64,000 bases of DNA, from the NCBI GenBank assembly GCA_002355495.1, contig AP017424.1:1922001-1986000 (forward strand). Reading direction: 5' to 3'. The first letter of the stretch is position 1. Each line of letters starts with the position of its first letter. This document shows positions 52,191-60,099 of the stretch, in pieces. Both the position numbers and the translations under genes were made by a program. This stretch comes from Streptomyces laurentii. GTDB taxonomy: Bacteria > Actinomycetota > Actinomycetes > Streptomycetales > Streptomycetaceae. The notes under the pieces are model-generated. The model searched no databases. It saw only the letters and a program-made list of their open reading frames with translations, and was not told where the DNA came from.

Positions 52191-53261
52191 ATGTCGATGC
52201 CGCCGCCCGGCTACGGCTCTCCCCAGCAGCCCCCGCCATACGGTCATCCCCCGAATCCGTATTCCCCGGCACCGGCCAGGCGCTGGTGGCATCACCCGGC
52301 GCTCGTCATCGCGGCCCTGGTCGTCTTCCCGCCCGGCGGTATCGCGCTCGCGTGGACCAGCCGGTGGGGGAAGGGGCAGAAGATCGTCGCCACCGTCCTC
52401 GCCGGCCTGTGGTTCCTCGTTCCCTTACTCAGCGACCCGCCGGAGAAGGCCGAGGCGGACGCCAAGCCGAAGCCGGTCGACTCCCGGAGCGCCAGTGCGT
52501 CGCCGACGCCCACTCCGACCCCCAGCCCGTCCGAAGCACCGAACTACGTCGGCCAGAACCTCAAGCAGGCGAAGGCCGCCGCGTACAAGGTCGGGTACGC
52601 CGCCGTCTCGCACGACGCTTCCGACGCAGATGCCGGGCAGGGGGACGACGACAACTGGAAAGTCTGTTTCCAGACCCCCGCGGGCAAGAAGGCCGGCACG
52701 ATGCCCACCCTCGACTTCGGAGTGGTCCGCACCGAGGACCCGTGCCCGACCAAGGACGGCGAGCCGATTCCGTACCCGAACATGCCGAAGGTCGCGGGCC
52801 AGACCTTCGCCACGGCGTCCGACACGCTCAAGCCGCTGCACCTCCGGCGCATCGAGACCCAGAGCGCGTACACCGACGTCTCCCTCCCCGCCTCCGTCGA
52901 CGACTGGACCGTCTGCTTCCAGGAGCCCGAGGCAGGCGAGAGGGTCCAGCACCCGAAGACCACGACCGCATACCTCAAGGTCACCGCGCCCGGCACCAAG
53001 TGCCCGAGCACACCGGACACCGAGCTGCACCCCAAGCCCGCCCCGAGCCCGGACGAAGACGACTCGTACACCTCCGACGACTCCTCCTCGGGCGGCTCTT
53101 CCTCGGGTAGCTCCTCAAGCACGGGGGGAGGCGGAAGCGCAAGCGTCTACTACAAGAACTGCACCGCGGTCCGCGCTGCGGGAGCCGCCCCGATCCACCG
53201 AGGCGACCCCGGGTACGCACGCCATCTCGACCGCGACGGCGACGGCGTGGGCTGCGAGTAG
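52191..53261 (+). CDS. Membrane-anchored surface protein with PASTA-like repeats and Excalibur domain
   Basis: A 356-residue protein. A Pro-rich N-terminus (PPPGYGSPQQPPPYGHPPNP) precedes two hydrophobic segments (about 38-60 and 68-82). A Ser/Thr/Pro linker leads to two PASTA-like units (NYVGQNLKQAKAAAYKVGY and MPKVAGQTFATASDTLKPL), each followed by a Trp-Lys/Thr-Val-Cys-Phe-Gln strand, then a Ser-rich linker. The C-terminus is an Excalibur calcium-binding domain (YYKNCTAVRAAGAAPIHRG to HLDRDGDGVGCE) with the DxDxDG loop. It is likely exposed at the cell surface. The ATG at 52191 follows CAGGAG; a TTG at 52155 is inside the palindrome and is rejected. Confidence 0.85.
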   Translation: MSMPPPGYGSPQQPPPYGHPPNPYSPAPARRWWHHPALVIAALVVFPPGGIALAWTSRWGKGQKIVATVLAGLWFLVPLLSDPPEKAEADAKPKPVDSRSASASPTPTPTPSPSEAPNYVGQNLKQAKAAAYKVGYAAVSHDASDADAGQGDDDNWKVCFQTPAGKKAGTMPTLDFGVVRTEDPCPTKDGEPIPYPNMPKVAGQTFATASDTLKPLHLRRIETQSAYTDVSLPASVDDWTVCFQEPEAGERVQHPKTTTAYLKVTAPGTKCPSTPDTELHPKPAPSPDEDDSYTSDDSSSGGSSSGSSSSTGGGGSASVYYKNCTAVRAAGAAPIHRGDPGYARHLDRDGDGVGCE

Positions 53262-53387
53262 GCAGCTGGAAGAACGTTCGTCTCCTGCCCCTCTCCGAAA
53301 CGGCACCCCGCTCGCGCCCGGCGGGAGGGGCAGGCTGCGGAAGCCGCGGGAGAACAAGGATGAGAGCCGCCTCACGGCGACACAAGA

Positions 53388-53417
53388 AAGCCCCCTGGCC
53401 TCGCGGCCGGGGGGCTT
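53388..53417. terminator. Bidirectional terminator
   Basis: AAGCCCCCTGGCC (53388-53400) pairs with GGCCGGGGGGCTT (53405-53417), TCGC loop, between the convergent Excalibur and DUF397 genes. Confidence 0.8.
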
Positions 53418-53442
53418 CACCTATGAGGCCTGGCGCTACCTA

Positions 53443-53664
53443 CTACGGCAAAAGGTTGGCTTGGCCGGCCTGCACGGACTGCGTGTAGAGCGCGTAGTCC
53501 TCACGGCTGATGACCAGGACGGAAGCGCCTTCCTTGCCGACGTCCTTGGAGTCGCGCAGCGCCACCACATCGCCGACGAAAGCCACTTCGAGGCAGTTGT
53601 CGCCACCGCTGGACAGGTCGCTCTTCGCCCACTGGGCGTTACTCAGGTCGACGTTGGTCATCAT
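53443..53664 (-). CDS. DUF397 protein (partner of the adjacent Scr1-type regulator)
   Basis: A 73-residue DUF397 protein. It contains the family core WAKSDLSSGGDNCLEVAFVGD, VVALRDSKD and VLVISREDYALYTQSV. In Streptomyces these small proteins are encoded next to, and thought to antagonise or modulate, helix-turn-helix proteins such as WhiJ-type regulators. Here its start overlaps the regulator's stop (ATGA at 53661-53664), so the two are co-translated. Two adjacent ATG codons are possible starts. Confidence 0.92.
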   Translation of the reverse strand: MMTNVDLSNAQWAKSDLSSGGDNCLEVAFVGDVVALRDSKDVGKEGASVLVISREDYALYTQSVQAGQANLLP

Positions 53665-54530
53665 GTCTTGGCGTCCTTGATCAGTTGCTGAATGAGGTGA
53701 CGAGATCCATGCAGGTCAAGCGCCTGCGCGCGGAGGTCGTCAAACGCGGACTGGTACCGCTCCACGTCTGCATCTTCTTCCAGGTACACGCTGGTTGTCC
53801 GAGTCTGGACCACAACAACCGGCGACCCCATCTGGAATCCTAGAAGCTGGAACGAGCCGTCGGGGGCCGCGTGGGCTCCGGCGCCGAAGGGGAGTACCTG
53901 TATGCCTACGTGCTCATGCTCCTCCGTCACCCTCAACAGCGATTCGAGCTGATCCCTCATGACCTCCGGGCCGCCTACCGCGCGATGCAACACAGCTTCA
54001 TCCAGGATGCACCACAAGTTCAGCGGATTCTCCCGAGTCAGGACCGCTTGACGGCGCAGTCGGAGGTCGACGAAGCGGTCGACTTCCCGCTTTGAACTCC
54101 ACGCTTTGCTTCGCTCAACAATCGAGGTTGCGTACGCGCGAGTCTGAAGCAGTCCCGGGATCACCTGAAGGAAGAGAGTCTCCGACCGTTCCGCGAGCCC
54201 CTCCAGGAGCAAGTAGTCCTCGAAGGGCTCCCGGATCGCATCCTGGTACTCGTCGAGCAGATTCGTCCGCTTTCCTGGAGCCGCCAAGGCGGCCATCGCC
54301 TTGACCTTGGCTCGAGTCTCCTCCGACTCCACCCCGTAGATCTCGAAGATCGCGGTCAGGCCAAGCCCAGAGACGCGCTGCTTCCCGTTCTCGATCTTGC
54401 TCAGAGCGGGTTTGCCGTGCAGACCGAGGCGTGTGGCTGCCTCTTCCATGCTGAATCCAGCCGCTCTGCGCAACGATCGCAACGCGGACCCGAATCGTCT
54501 CCTGTGCACGTTCGGCCGGGATTCGGCCAT
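53661..54530 (-). CDS. Scr1/WhiJ-type helix-turn-helix regulator (XRE + DUF5753)
   Basis: A 289-residue regulator. The XRE helix-turn-helix lies at about residues 11-70 (FGSALRSLRRAAGFSMEEAA, KPALSKIENGKQRVS). The DUF5753 domain follows (YLLLEGLAERSETLFLQVIPGLLQTRAYA to the VYLEEDADVERYQSAFDDLRAQAL end), as found in Scr1-family antitoxin-like regulators. With the overlapping DUF397 gene it forms the pair found in many copies in Streptomyces genomes. Repeated GCAACG elements lie about 70-125 bp upstream of its start, in the divergent gap, and are likely binding sites. The ATG is 54530. Confidence 0.92.
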   Translation of the reverse strand: MAESRPNVHRRRFGSALRSLRRAAGFSMEEAATRLGLHGKPALSKIENGKQRVSGLGLTAIFEIYGVESEETRAKVKAMAALAAPGKRTNLLDEYQDAIREPFEDYLLLEGLAERSETLFLQVIPGLLQTRAYATSIVERSKAWSSKREVDRFVDLRLRRQAVLTRENPLNLWCILDEAVLHRAVGGPEVMRDQLESLLRVTEEHEHVGIQVLPFGAGAHAAPDGSFQLLGFQMGSPVVVVQTRTTSVYLEEDADVERYQSAFDDLRAQALDLHGSRHLIQQLIKDAKT

Positions 54531-54600
54531 GCCCCACCTCCTCGGTGGCTCGCCAGGTTACAGCGCACCCCACTCCTGTCATATGCCAGTCAGCAAGGTA

Positions 54601-54656
54601 GCAACGTTTCTAACTTCGAGGGGTTGCCCGCAACGTTTCTCGTGCACCATCGTTGC
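54601..54656. promoter_or_regulatory. Repeated GCAACG elements in the divergent gap
   Basis: GCAACGTTTCT occurs at 54601-54611 and again at 54630-54640. An inverted CGTTGC is at 54651-54656. GTTGC-CC-GCAAC makes a short inverted repeat at 54623-54634. Position and spacing suit an operator of the adjacent XRE regulator. Confidence 0.45.
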
Positions 54657-54814
54657 TCATGGCGGGAGATTCGTTGAATCCGCCAACGGAGCGACGCCTG
54701 ACGAACGCTGATGTGCCGTCATGCGAGATCAGGCTCGCGCCAGAGTTCGTCAACCAGAGCTTCACCCCCACTGACGTGCCACCCCCGAGGTGCGTCAGGG
54801 CACAGGAGACAGCC

Positions 54815-55342
54815 ATGACGCACACCCGGATCAAGGGCCCGGAAGGACCCTCGCCCCAGGCCGCCCACGCCGTGGCCGCGATCGCCGCCAAGGCGTTCGC
54901 GTCCCAGCTCGGCACCATCACGCGTGCCGACCTCGACAGCCACTCGGCGGTGCTCACTCGGCACCTCCGGGCGTACCTCGACACCCCGGGCGAACACAGT
55001 TGTGAGGACGGCGAGTTCCGCCGACAGGCCGCAGCTCTGCTGGCGGCGACCCCCGGCCCGCGAGCGACCGCCTTCTCGCTGCACGCCCACATGCGCGACC
55101 TCGCCCACCTGCTGCGGCGCTTGAACGGCATGACGGCCGAGAGCGAAGGAGACGGCGGCATACGTTCCAGCCGGCCCTTCGCACGCTCCGGCCGAGCACG
55201 AAGGTTCGAAGGCGGAACCACGGCCTACGACGTGCGGCGCCAGTTCATTGGCAGCGCTCCGCAGGTGTGGGTTCCGCCAGCAGAGGCGAGCGGCAGTCTG
55301 AAGCGGCGCGGCCATGTTCTCCTCGCCAAGGAGGTCCGGTGA
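54815..55342 (+). CDS. Hypothetical protein, first of three coupled small genes
   Basis: A 175-residue protein of no recognised family. The first 120 residues look helical (AAHAVAAIAAKAFASQLGTI, HLRAYLDTPGEH, FSLHAHMRDLAHLLRRLNG). The C-terminal 55 are basic and poorly structured. The ATG at 54815 follows ACAGGAGACAGCC and is preferred to the longer frame from 54653, which crosses the operator region. It is divergent from the Scr1-type regulator and ends in a GTGA overlap with the next microgene. It may be controlled by that regulator; the function is unknown. Confidence 0.65.
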   Translation: MTHTRIKGPEGPSPQAAHAVAAIAAKAFASQLGTITRADLDSHSAVLTRHLRAYLDTPGEHSCEDGEFRRQAAALLAATPGPRATAFSLHAHMRDLAHLLRRLNGMTAESEGDGGIRSSRPFARSGRARRFEGGTTAYDVRRQFIGSAPQVWVPPAEASGSLKRRGHVLLAKEVR

Positions 55343-55422
55343 CCCGGGGCGAGATGGCGTACGTCTGCTTCGTCGGCGGGTTGATCGCTCTCCTGGTCTA
55401 CGCCATCGGGAGCGGCCGGTGA
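55339..55422 (+). CDS. 27-residue single-helix membrane peptide
   Basis: A 27-codon frame starting at GTG 55339, overlapping the previous stop and preceded by AAGGAGG (55328-55334). The peptide has one hydrophobic helix, YVCFVGGLIALLVYAIG, between short charged ends. Its own stop overlaps the next start by GTGA. The consistent signals on both sides make it a real translated microgene rather than a gap. Function unknown. Confidence 0.55.
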   Translation: MTRGEMAYVCFVGGLIALLVYAIGSGR

Positions 55423-55628
55423 ACCGCACGCCCCTCGGGTATTCGGTGGTCGGCGCTCACGCCAAGAGCGTCCGCGTCGGTGACTTGGTCCAGCAAGGGG
55501 ACCACTGGCACCGAATCCGCGATCTGCGGCAAGTCGACCGGGACCGCAGGGCCGCCGTTCTGGACGGCCTGCCCGGCGTCTGGTTGCTGCCGGTCACGTT
55601 CGCCGTGATGCGCCCCGTCCGCCCGTAA
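55419..55628 (+). CDS. Small soluble protein, unknown
   Basis: A 69-residue protein from GTG 55419 (overlapping the previous stop). It resembles a small beta-rich fold: VGAHAKSVRVGDLVQQGDHWHRIRDL and AVLDGLPGVWLLPVTFAV. No family was recognised. Such GDLV...WHRIRDL proteins often sit in clusters of small genes in Streptomyces accessory regions. It is the third member of the coupled set 54815-55628. Confidence 0.65.
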   Translation: MNRTPLGYSVVGAHAKSVRVGDLVQQGDHWHRIRDLRQVDRDRRAAVLDGLPGVWLLPVTFAVMRPVRP

Positions 55629-55681
55629 CAGACTCCGCTCCGGTGGGCGGCCGAACTCTCCCGCCCGCCCGAGCGGACGCT

Positions 55682-55728
55682 CGCCCCGGTACGCCTCTCA
55701 GTCCCCCGACACAGGGCGTACCGGGGCG
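55682..55728 (+). terminator. Large hairpin before the ATP-grasp operon
   Basis: CGCCCCGGTACGCC (55682-55695) pairs perfectly with GGCGTACCGGGGCG (55715-55728) around a 19-base loop. It is placed between the small-gene set and the ATP-grasp operon, as a terminator or leader structure. Confidence 0.55.
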
Positions 55729-55841
55729 GGCACCCCCGCGGAACACCCAAGCCCCCGCCCAGGCCGGCATCTCTTCCACACCCTGCCCGGTGTCCTTCCC
55801 ACCCGGGCTGCCGGCCGGGGCGGGCCCATCTGGAGTGCACC

Positions 55842-56963
55842 ATGCAGAGCCCCGCGAACCGAGGCTTCAATCACCGCCAGGCCATGACCGAGGAATGGTT
55901 CCGCACCCGCGTACTCCCCCGCGTCTCCTGTGTGCGATTCCTCCCCTACCAGGTGCGGCAGATACGGGACGAACACCTCCCCGCGATGCTGCGCGACGAG
56001 GACAAGAAGAGCATGGCCCGCATCGCCGGGGACCTGGTGACGGTCTCCGTGCGATGGCGCTGCCTGCCCTTCCACTACTTCCGCTACGGCGGATACCGGC
56101 GTGAGGTGTCCACCGAGCTGGCATGCTCGTACCTGCCGGAGACCGCCCTGTTCCACCGTCTCCTCCCCCGCGTGAACCGGGACACGATCGACCTGGACGA
56201 CAAGACGTCCTGCAAGAAGATCCTCGCCTCCGCCGGCATCCCGCAGCCCGCAATGATCGCGAGCGGCGACCACCGGGCGGGCATGACCTCGGACGGCGAA
56301 CCGGTGCCCCTGCCTGCGGTCCTGGACCGCGCCTCCGGGCACGGGCGCGTGGTGGTCAAGCCTTCCCGCTACTCCAGCGGTGGATCCGGCGTCACGATCA
56401 CGCGCCCTGGCGAGAGCGCCTTCGATCTGCCGGCCTACGCACGGCGGTGGGGCACGTGGCTGGTGGAGCAACACGTCACGCAGCACTCCGACCTGGACGT
56501 ACTGAACCCGTACGGCCTCAATACGTTCCGCGTGATCACCCTGCTGCGCGAAGGCGCCGCCGAGGTCTTGTACGTGATGCTGAAGCTCGGCGGTGCCGAG
56601 AGCACCACGGACAACTCGGCCGGCGGCGGCATGCAGATCCGCGTCCACTCCGACGGCAGACTCGACCGCCATGGCTACGACCGGTACCTGAACGCCCACA
56701 CCCGCCACCCGGTCAGCTCGGTGCCGTTCGCCGAGCACCGGATCTCCCGCATGACGGAAGTCCGTGAGCTGGCCGAGCGGTGCGCCCGCCTCTTTCCGCA
56801 AGTGCCCTTCATCGGCTGGGACATCGCTCTCACGCCCGGCGGACCGGTGGTCGTCGAGGGCAACAGCAGCCCGTCCCTCGCGCACATCCAGCGCACCCAC
56901 GGCGGCATCGCGCCGGGGCTTGTCCCGGCACTCCGCTCCGTAATGGATCGCCCGATCATCTGA
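55842..56963 (+). CDS. ATP-grasp ligase, sugar-transfer-associated type
   Basis: A 373-residue ATP-grasp enzyme. The ATP-binding lysine strand GRVVVKPSRYSSGGSGVTI and the glycine-rich loop lie near residues 165-185. LVEQHVTQHSDLDVLNPYGLNTFRVITLL carries the N-x-x-G-x-N-T-x-R-V pattern of the sugar-transfer-associated (ATPgrasp_ST) family, and the magnesium site is WDIALTPGGPVVVEGNSSPSL. It would activate a carboxylate as acyl-phosphate and join it to an amine or other nucleophile. The ATG at 55842 has GGAG upstream. It is first of a four-gene operon with a nucleotidyltransferase, a CysRS-like enzyme and an oxygenase. Confidence 0.85.
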   Translation: MQSPANRGFNHRQAMTEEWFRTRVLPRVSCVRFLPYQVRQIRDEHLPAMLRDEDKKSMARIAGDLVTVSVRWRCLPFHYFRYGGYRREVSTELACSYLPETALFHRLLPRVNRDTIDLDDKTSCKKILASAGIPQPAMIASGDHRAGMTSDGEPVPLPAVLDRASGHGRVVVKPSRYSSGGSGVTITRPGESAFDLPAYARRWGTWLVEQHVTQHSDLDVLNPYGLNTFRVITLLREGAAEVLYVMLKLGGAESTTDNSAGGGMQIRVHSDGRLDRHGYDRYLNAHTRHPVSSVPFAEHRISRMTEVRELAERCARLFPQVPFIGWDIALTPGGPVVVEGNSSPSLAHIQRTHGGIAPGLVPALRSVMDRPII

Positions 56964-56975
56964 CCAGGAGTTCTC

Positions 56976-57959
56976 GTGAGAGACCTGAAAGCCCAGGCCC
57001 GCGCTGCGGCCAGGGGACTGCTCGACATGCTCAAGACAATGCCCGAGGTCCAGGCGCTCTACGTCCTGTCCTCCTCGGCCATCGCACCCCGCAACATCAC
57101 CCGGTTCAGCACCGACTCCGACTTCGACCTGGCCGTCATCCTCGACGTCCCACTCAAGGTGGACGAGTGGAGGCCGCGACCGGCGGACACCTACACCCTG
57201 GTCCGCGACCGACTCCCCTCCTGGATCCCCGAGTTCAGCTTCCACCTGCCGGTCCCCTGGGGACGCATGGAAGTCAACGTCCACCAGCTCCTGTTCGCGT
57301 ACGAGGCTGACCCGCGCACGACGTGGAACAGCGACAAGTGCGACGCCTACAGCAACAAGGGCGAGCCGCTGTTCGACCGCGAGAGCGCCTTCGGCGCGCT
57401 GATCGCCCGCAAGACACAAGAGCGGCTTGAGCGACTGGGGCACGAGGCCCACCGGCTGCACAACCGGATCACCTGGGACGTGCGAGAGATTCCCCTGCGC
57501 ATGGCGCGGCGGGTCGGCGTGCCCACGGGCCACTTCGTTCTCTCCGGGGCGCTGGACGAAGTCGTGGACTGGATGTACGCCCGCTCGGGCCGACTGCTGC
57601 CGAACATGAAGTGGAAGCTGCACTCTCTTGGCGCCCTGGGCCTGATCAACAGCGAGCAGGAGACCCTGCTGATCGAGGCCCAGCAGTGCGACCCCCTGTC
57701 GATGGTCGACCTGGAGCGGCGGTGCGAGGCCCTGAGCGAGTTCTGCCACACGGTCGGGATGGACCTCAGCCCCGGGGCGATCGCGGCCGTGCGCAGGGCG
57801 TACCAGGAGGCCAACCGCCACCTCCTCGGCGGCGAGGCGGCGGTCTTCGCCAATGAGCCGGCCCCGCGATTCATCCCCTTCAGGGAACGCGCCGGTTCCG
57901 GTGAGCGCATGGGTCCGGGCGTCAGTACGCTGCGTGATCCGCTGACACAGGAGGCATGA
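56976..57959 (+). CDS. Pol-beta-superfamily nucleotidyltransferase
   Basis: A 327-residue protein. Residues about 28-56 form a nucleotidyltransferase core (YVLSSSAIAPRNITRFSTDSDFDLAVIL), with the DSDFD acidic pair. The third acidic residue is probably the Glu of RMEVNVH rather than Asp. The rest is helical, with TGHFVLSGALDEVVDWMYA and LLPNMKWKLHSLGALG resembling substrate-binding helices of antibiotic or sugar nucleotidyltransferases. It could adenylylate a pathway intermediate or confer self-protection; this is inference. The GTG at 56976 follows CAGGAG, and the stop overlaps the next start (ATGA). Confidence 0.8.
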   Translation: MRDLKAQARAAARGLLDMLKTMPEVQALYVLSSSAIAPRNITRFSTDSDFDLAVILDVPLKVDEWRPRPADTYTLVRDRLPSWIPEFSFHLPVPWGRMEVNVHQLLFAYEADPRTTWNSDKCDAYSNKGEPLFDRESAFGALIARKTQERLERLGHEAHRLHNRITWDVREIPLRMARRVGVPTGHFVLSGALDEVVDWMYARSGRLLPNMKWKLHSLGALGLINSEQETLLIEAQQCDPLSMVDLERRCEALSEFCHTVGMDLSPGAIAAVRRAYQEANRHLLGGEAAVFANEPAPRFIPFRERAGSGERMGPGVSTLRDPLTQEA

Positions 57960-59335
57960 TGTCGATCAAGGTCCACAACACGCTGACCAACCGCACGGAA
58001 GAGTTCCGCCCCGACCGGGAGGCCGAGGTGCGGATGTTCGTGTGCGGACCCACCGTGTACGGCCCCAGCCACGTCGGGCACGCGAAGACGTACACGCAGT
58101 TCGACTTCATCGCCCGGTACCTGGTGGCGAGCGGGTACGAGGTCACGTACCTCCAGAACATCACCGACGTCGACGACAAGATCATCCGGCGGTCGGCCGA
58201 GGAGGGTGTCCCGCCGGAGGAGATCGCGGCCCACTTCGAAAACCAGTACCTGGAGGACATGGCCGCGCTGGGCAACACCCGCGTCGACATCCACGCGCGG
58301 GCCCACGACCACATCGACGCGATCGTGGACCAGATCAAGCGGCTGATCGAGCGCGGCCACGCCTATCAGCTCGATGACGGCTGGTACTTCGACCTGGCCT
58401 CGTTCCCCGCGTACGGCAAGCTCTCCGGCCGTACCGAACTCCGCCCCGAAGACTCGGTATCGCGGATCGACGACCACTCGAAGAAGCGCAACCCGGGCGA
58501 CTTCGCCCTGTGGAAAGGCCGCAAGGACGGCGAGCCGTACTGGGAGACCGAACTGGGCCAGGGCCGGCCGGGCTGGCACATCGAGGACACCGCGATCACC
58601 GAGACCTTCTTCGGGCCTTCCTATGACCTGCACGGCGGCGCGGTGGACTTGATCTTCCCGCACCACGAAGCCGAAGTCGCCCAGATGGAAGCCGCTTCCG
58701 GCATCGAGCCCCTGGCCCGCTACTGGATGCACACCGGCCTGCTCCGGGTCGACGGCGACAAGATGTCCAAGAGCACCGGCAACTTCCTCACCATCCGCGA
58801 CGCCCTCACCCGGGCGTCCGCCCGAACCCTGCGCTACGCCTTCCTCTCCCAGCACTACCGCTCCTCCATGGAACTGAACGACTCCACCCTGGAGCAGGCC
58901 CGAGGGGCGCGCCGCCGGATCGAGAACTTCGCCCGGACCATCGACCCCGCGCACACCGACAGCCCGGCGAACACCGCGCGCGCGGCCGAGGCATGGAAGG
59001 CGATGCGGGAATGCCTGGACGACGACTTCGACGCCCCCGGGGCCCTCGCCGTCCTGTTCCAGTACATCCGCGAGCAGAACCGCGCGGAAGAGCCGACCGG
59101 TCCGACCGCACTGCGGCTGATCGAGGACGTGAACAGTCTCTTCGGATGCTTCGACATCCCCGGCTCCGCCCAGAGCGACGCCGTCATCGATCACCTCGTC
59201 AGGGAACGCGACCGACTCCGCGCGGCACGGGAGTTCGCCGAGGCCGACGCGATCCGCGACCAGCTCACCCAGCAGGGCGTCGTCCTTGAGGACTCGCCCG
59301 AAGGCACCCGTTGGTGGAAGGAGACCACCTCATGA
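57956..59335 (+). CDS. Cysteinyl-tRNA-synthetase paralogue with altered zinc/thiol site
   Basis: A full-length class I synthetase homologue (458-459 residues). The ATP motifs HVGH (PSHVGHAKTY) and KMSKS (residues 268-272 from the second Met) are intact, and DALR and C-terminal domains are present (to VVLEDSPEGTRWW). In CysRS, zinc that binds the cysteine thiol is held by Cys28, Cys209, His234 and Glu238 (E. coli numbers). Here the equivalents are Cys29, Asp210 (HIEDTA instead of HIECSA), His235 and Glu239. Loss of one Cys ligand suggests a different amino-acid substrate or a non-tRNA ligase role like MshC, which keeps the Cys. Coupled by ATGA to both neighbours. ATG 57956 or 57959. Confidence 0.9.
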   Translation: MMSIKVHNTLTNRTEEFRPDREAEVRMFVCGPTVYGPSHVGHAKTYTQFDFIARYLVASGYEVTYLQNITDVDDKIIRRSAEEGVPPEEIAAHFENQYLEDMAALGNTRVDIHARAHDHIDAIVDQIKRLIERGHAYQLDDGWYFDLASFPAYGKLSGRTELRPEDSVSRIDDHSKKRNPGDFALWKGRKDGEPYWETELGQGRPGWHIEDTAITETFFGPSYDLHGGAVDLIFPHHEAEVAQMEAASGIEPLARYWMHTGLLRVDGDKMSKSTGNFLTIRDALTRASARTLRYAFLSQHYRSSMELNDSTLEQARGARRRIENFARTIDPAHTDSPANTARAAEAWKAMRECLDDDFDAPGALAVLFQYIREQNRAEEPTGPTALRLIEDVNSLFGCFDIPGSAQSDAVIDHLVRERDRLRAAREFAEADAIRDQLTQQGVVLEDSPEGTRWWKETTS

Positions 59336-59901
59336 CATGGAAAAGCCGCTTGCCGCTCGTCGCGGACAGCGCCATCCCGCTCAGCCTCTGCGAAGTGCTG
59401 ACGGACCACGTGAAGAACCACACCGCCCGCCCGCGCACCTACCAGGGCGTCATCGACGAAACGCTGCGCAAGAGCGAGTACGTCGAGGTGCCGACGCACC
59501 TGGAGGAGGCGGTCATCTCCCACTGCGCCGCCCACGTCCGCGGCCACTTCGAGATCGCTCCGATGCGCATCCCCACCCAGTCGGCGGTCATCTACCGCTA
59601 CGGCCCCGGCGTCGGCTTCGTCGCCCACCACGACGAGGTCACCGACATCGAGCGCCACCGCGCCCGGACCAACGGACAGCCCGTCGTCGGCGGCGACCTC
59701 ACCCTCGTGATCAGCCTCAGCACCCCTGACTCCTACGGCGGGGGCGAGCTGTTCTTCGAGCACCCTCCCCAGGAGATCAAGCCTCCCCTCGGCACCCTGG
59801 TCGCCTTCCCCGCCACCCGCGACCACGTCCACGGCGTACGGCCGATCACGAGCGGCGAACGGATCACCCTCGTCGTACGCGTCAACGTCGAAAAACTCTG
59901 A
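59332..59901 (+). CDS. 2-oxoglutarate/Fe(II)-dependent oxygenase
   Basis: A 189-residue prolyl-hydroxylase-like (P4Hc) oxygenase. The iron triad is visible: His and Asp in FVAHHDEVTD and the distal His in RDHVHGVRPITSGERITLVV, whose Arg binds 2-oxoglutarate. VVGGDLTLVISLSTPDSYGGGELFF is the central double-stranded beta-helix segment. It would hydroxylate, or otherwise oxidise, the product or building block of this operon. The ATG at 59332 overlaps the preceding stop and has AAGGAG upstream; a GTG at 59311 is less likely. It is last of the four-gene operon, and a terminator follows. Confidence 0.9.
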   Translation: MTWKSRLPLVADSAIPLSLCEVLTDHVKNHTARPRTYQGVIDETLRKSEYVEVPTHLEEAVISHCAAHVRGHFEIAPMRIPTQSAVIYRYGPGVGFVAHHDEVTDIERHRARTNGQPVVGGDLTLVISLSTPDSYGGGELFFEHPPQEIKPPLGTLVAFPATRDHVHGVRPITSGERITLVVRVNVEKL

Positions 59902-59913
59902 GCAGGACAGCCC

Positions 59914-59961
59914 ATGTTCGCCGCACCTCCTGGCCGCGACGCCCGAATGGTCTCCGCATAG
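59914..59961 (+). CDS. Possible 15-residue open frame after the oxygenase
   Basis: ATG at 59914 to TAG at 59961 encodes MFAAPPGRDARMVSA, with AGGA about 8 nt upstream. It lies before the operon terminator, so it would be on the same message. Such a short frame can occur by chance; it is listed only as a candidate peptide. Confidence 0.2.
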   Translation: MFAAPPGRDARMVSA

Positions 59962-59963
59962 CT

Positions 59964-59987
59964 GCCGGATCCCCACCCGGATCCGGC
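59964..59987 (+). terminator. Terminator of the ATP-grasp/CysRS-like operon
   Basis: GCCGGATCC (59964-59972) with GGATCCGGC (59979-59987), perfect nine-base arms, six-base loop. Confidence 0.75.
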
Positions 59988-60099
59988 TTCGGCACAGTCG
60001 AACGTGGCGGATTCCAGAGGACGGTTCCTGAGCCTCATATACCCATGAGACCCACGGACACAGGTCCACCGAGAGGCTCCGACGGGGAGGAGAGACATC

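Noticed and set aside
55842..56963. ATP-grasp gene as a graspetide maturase
   Set aside because: Its motifs fit the sugar-transfer-associated family, not the TgmB type, and there is no precursor peptide beside it.
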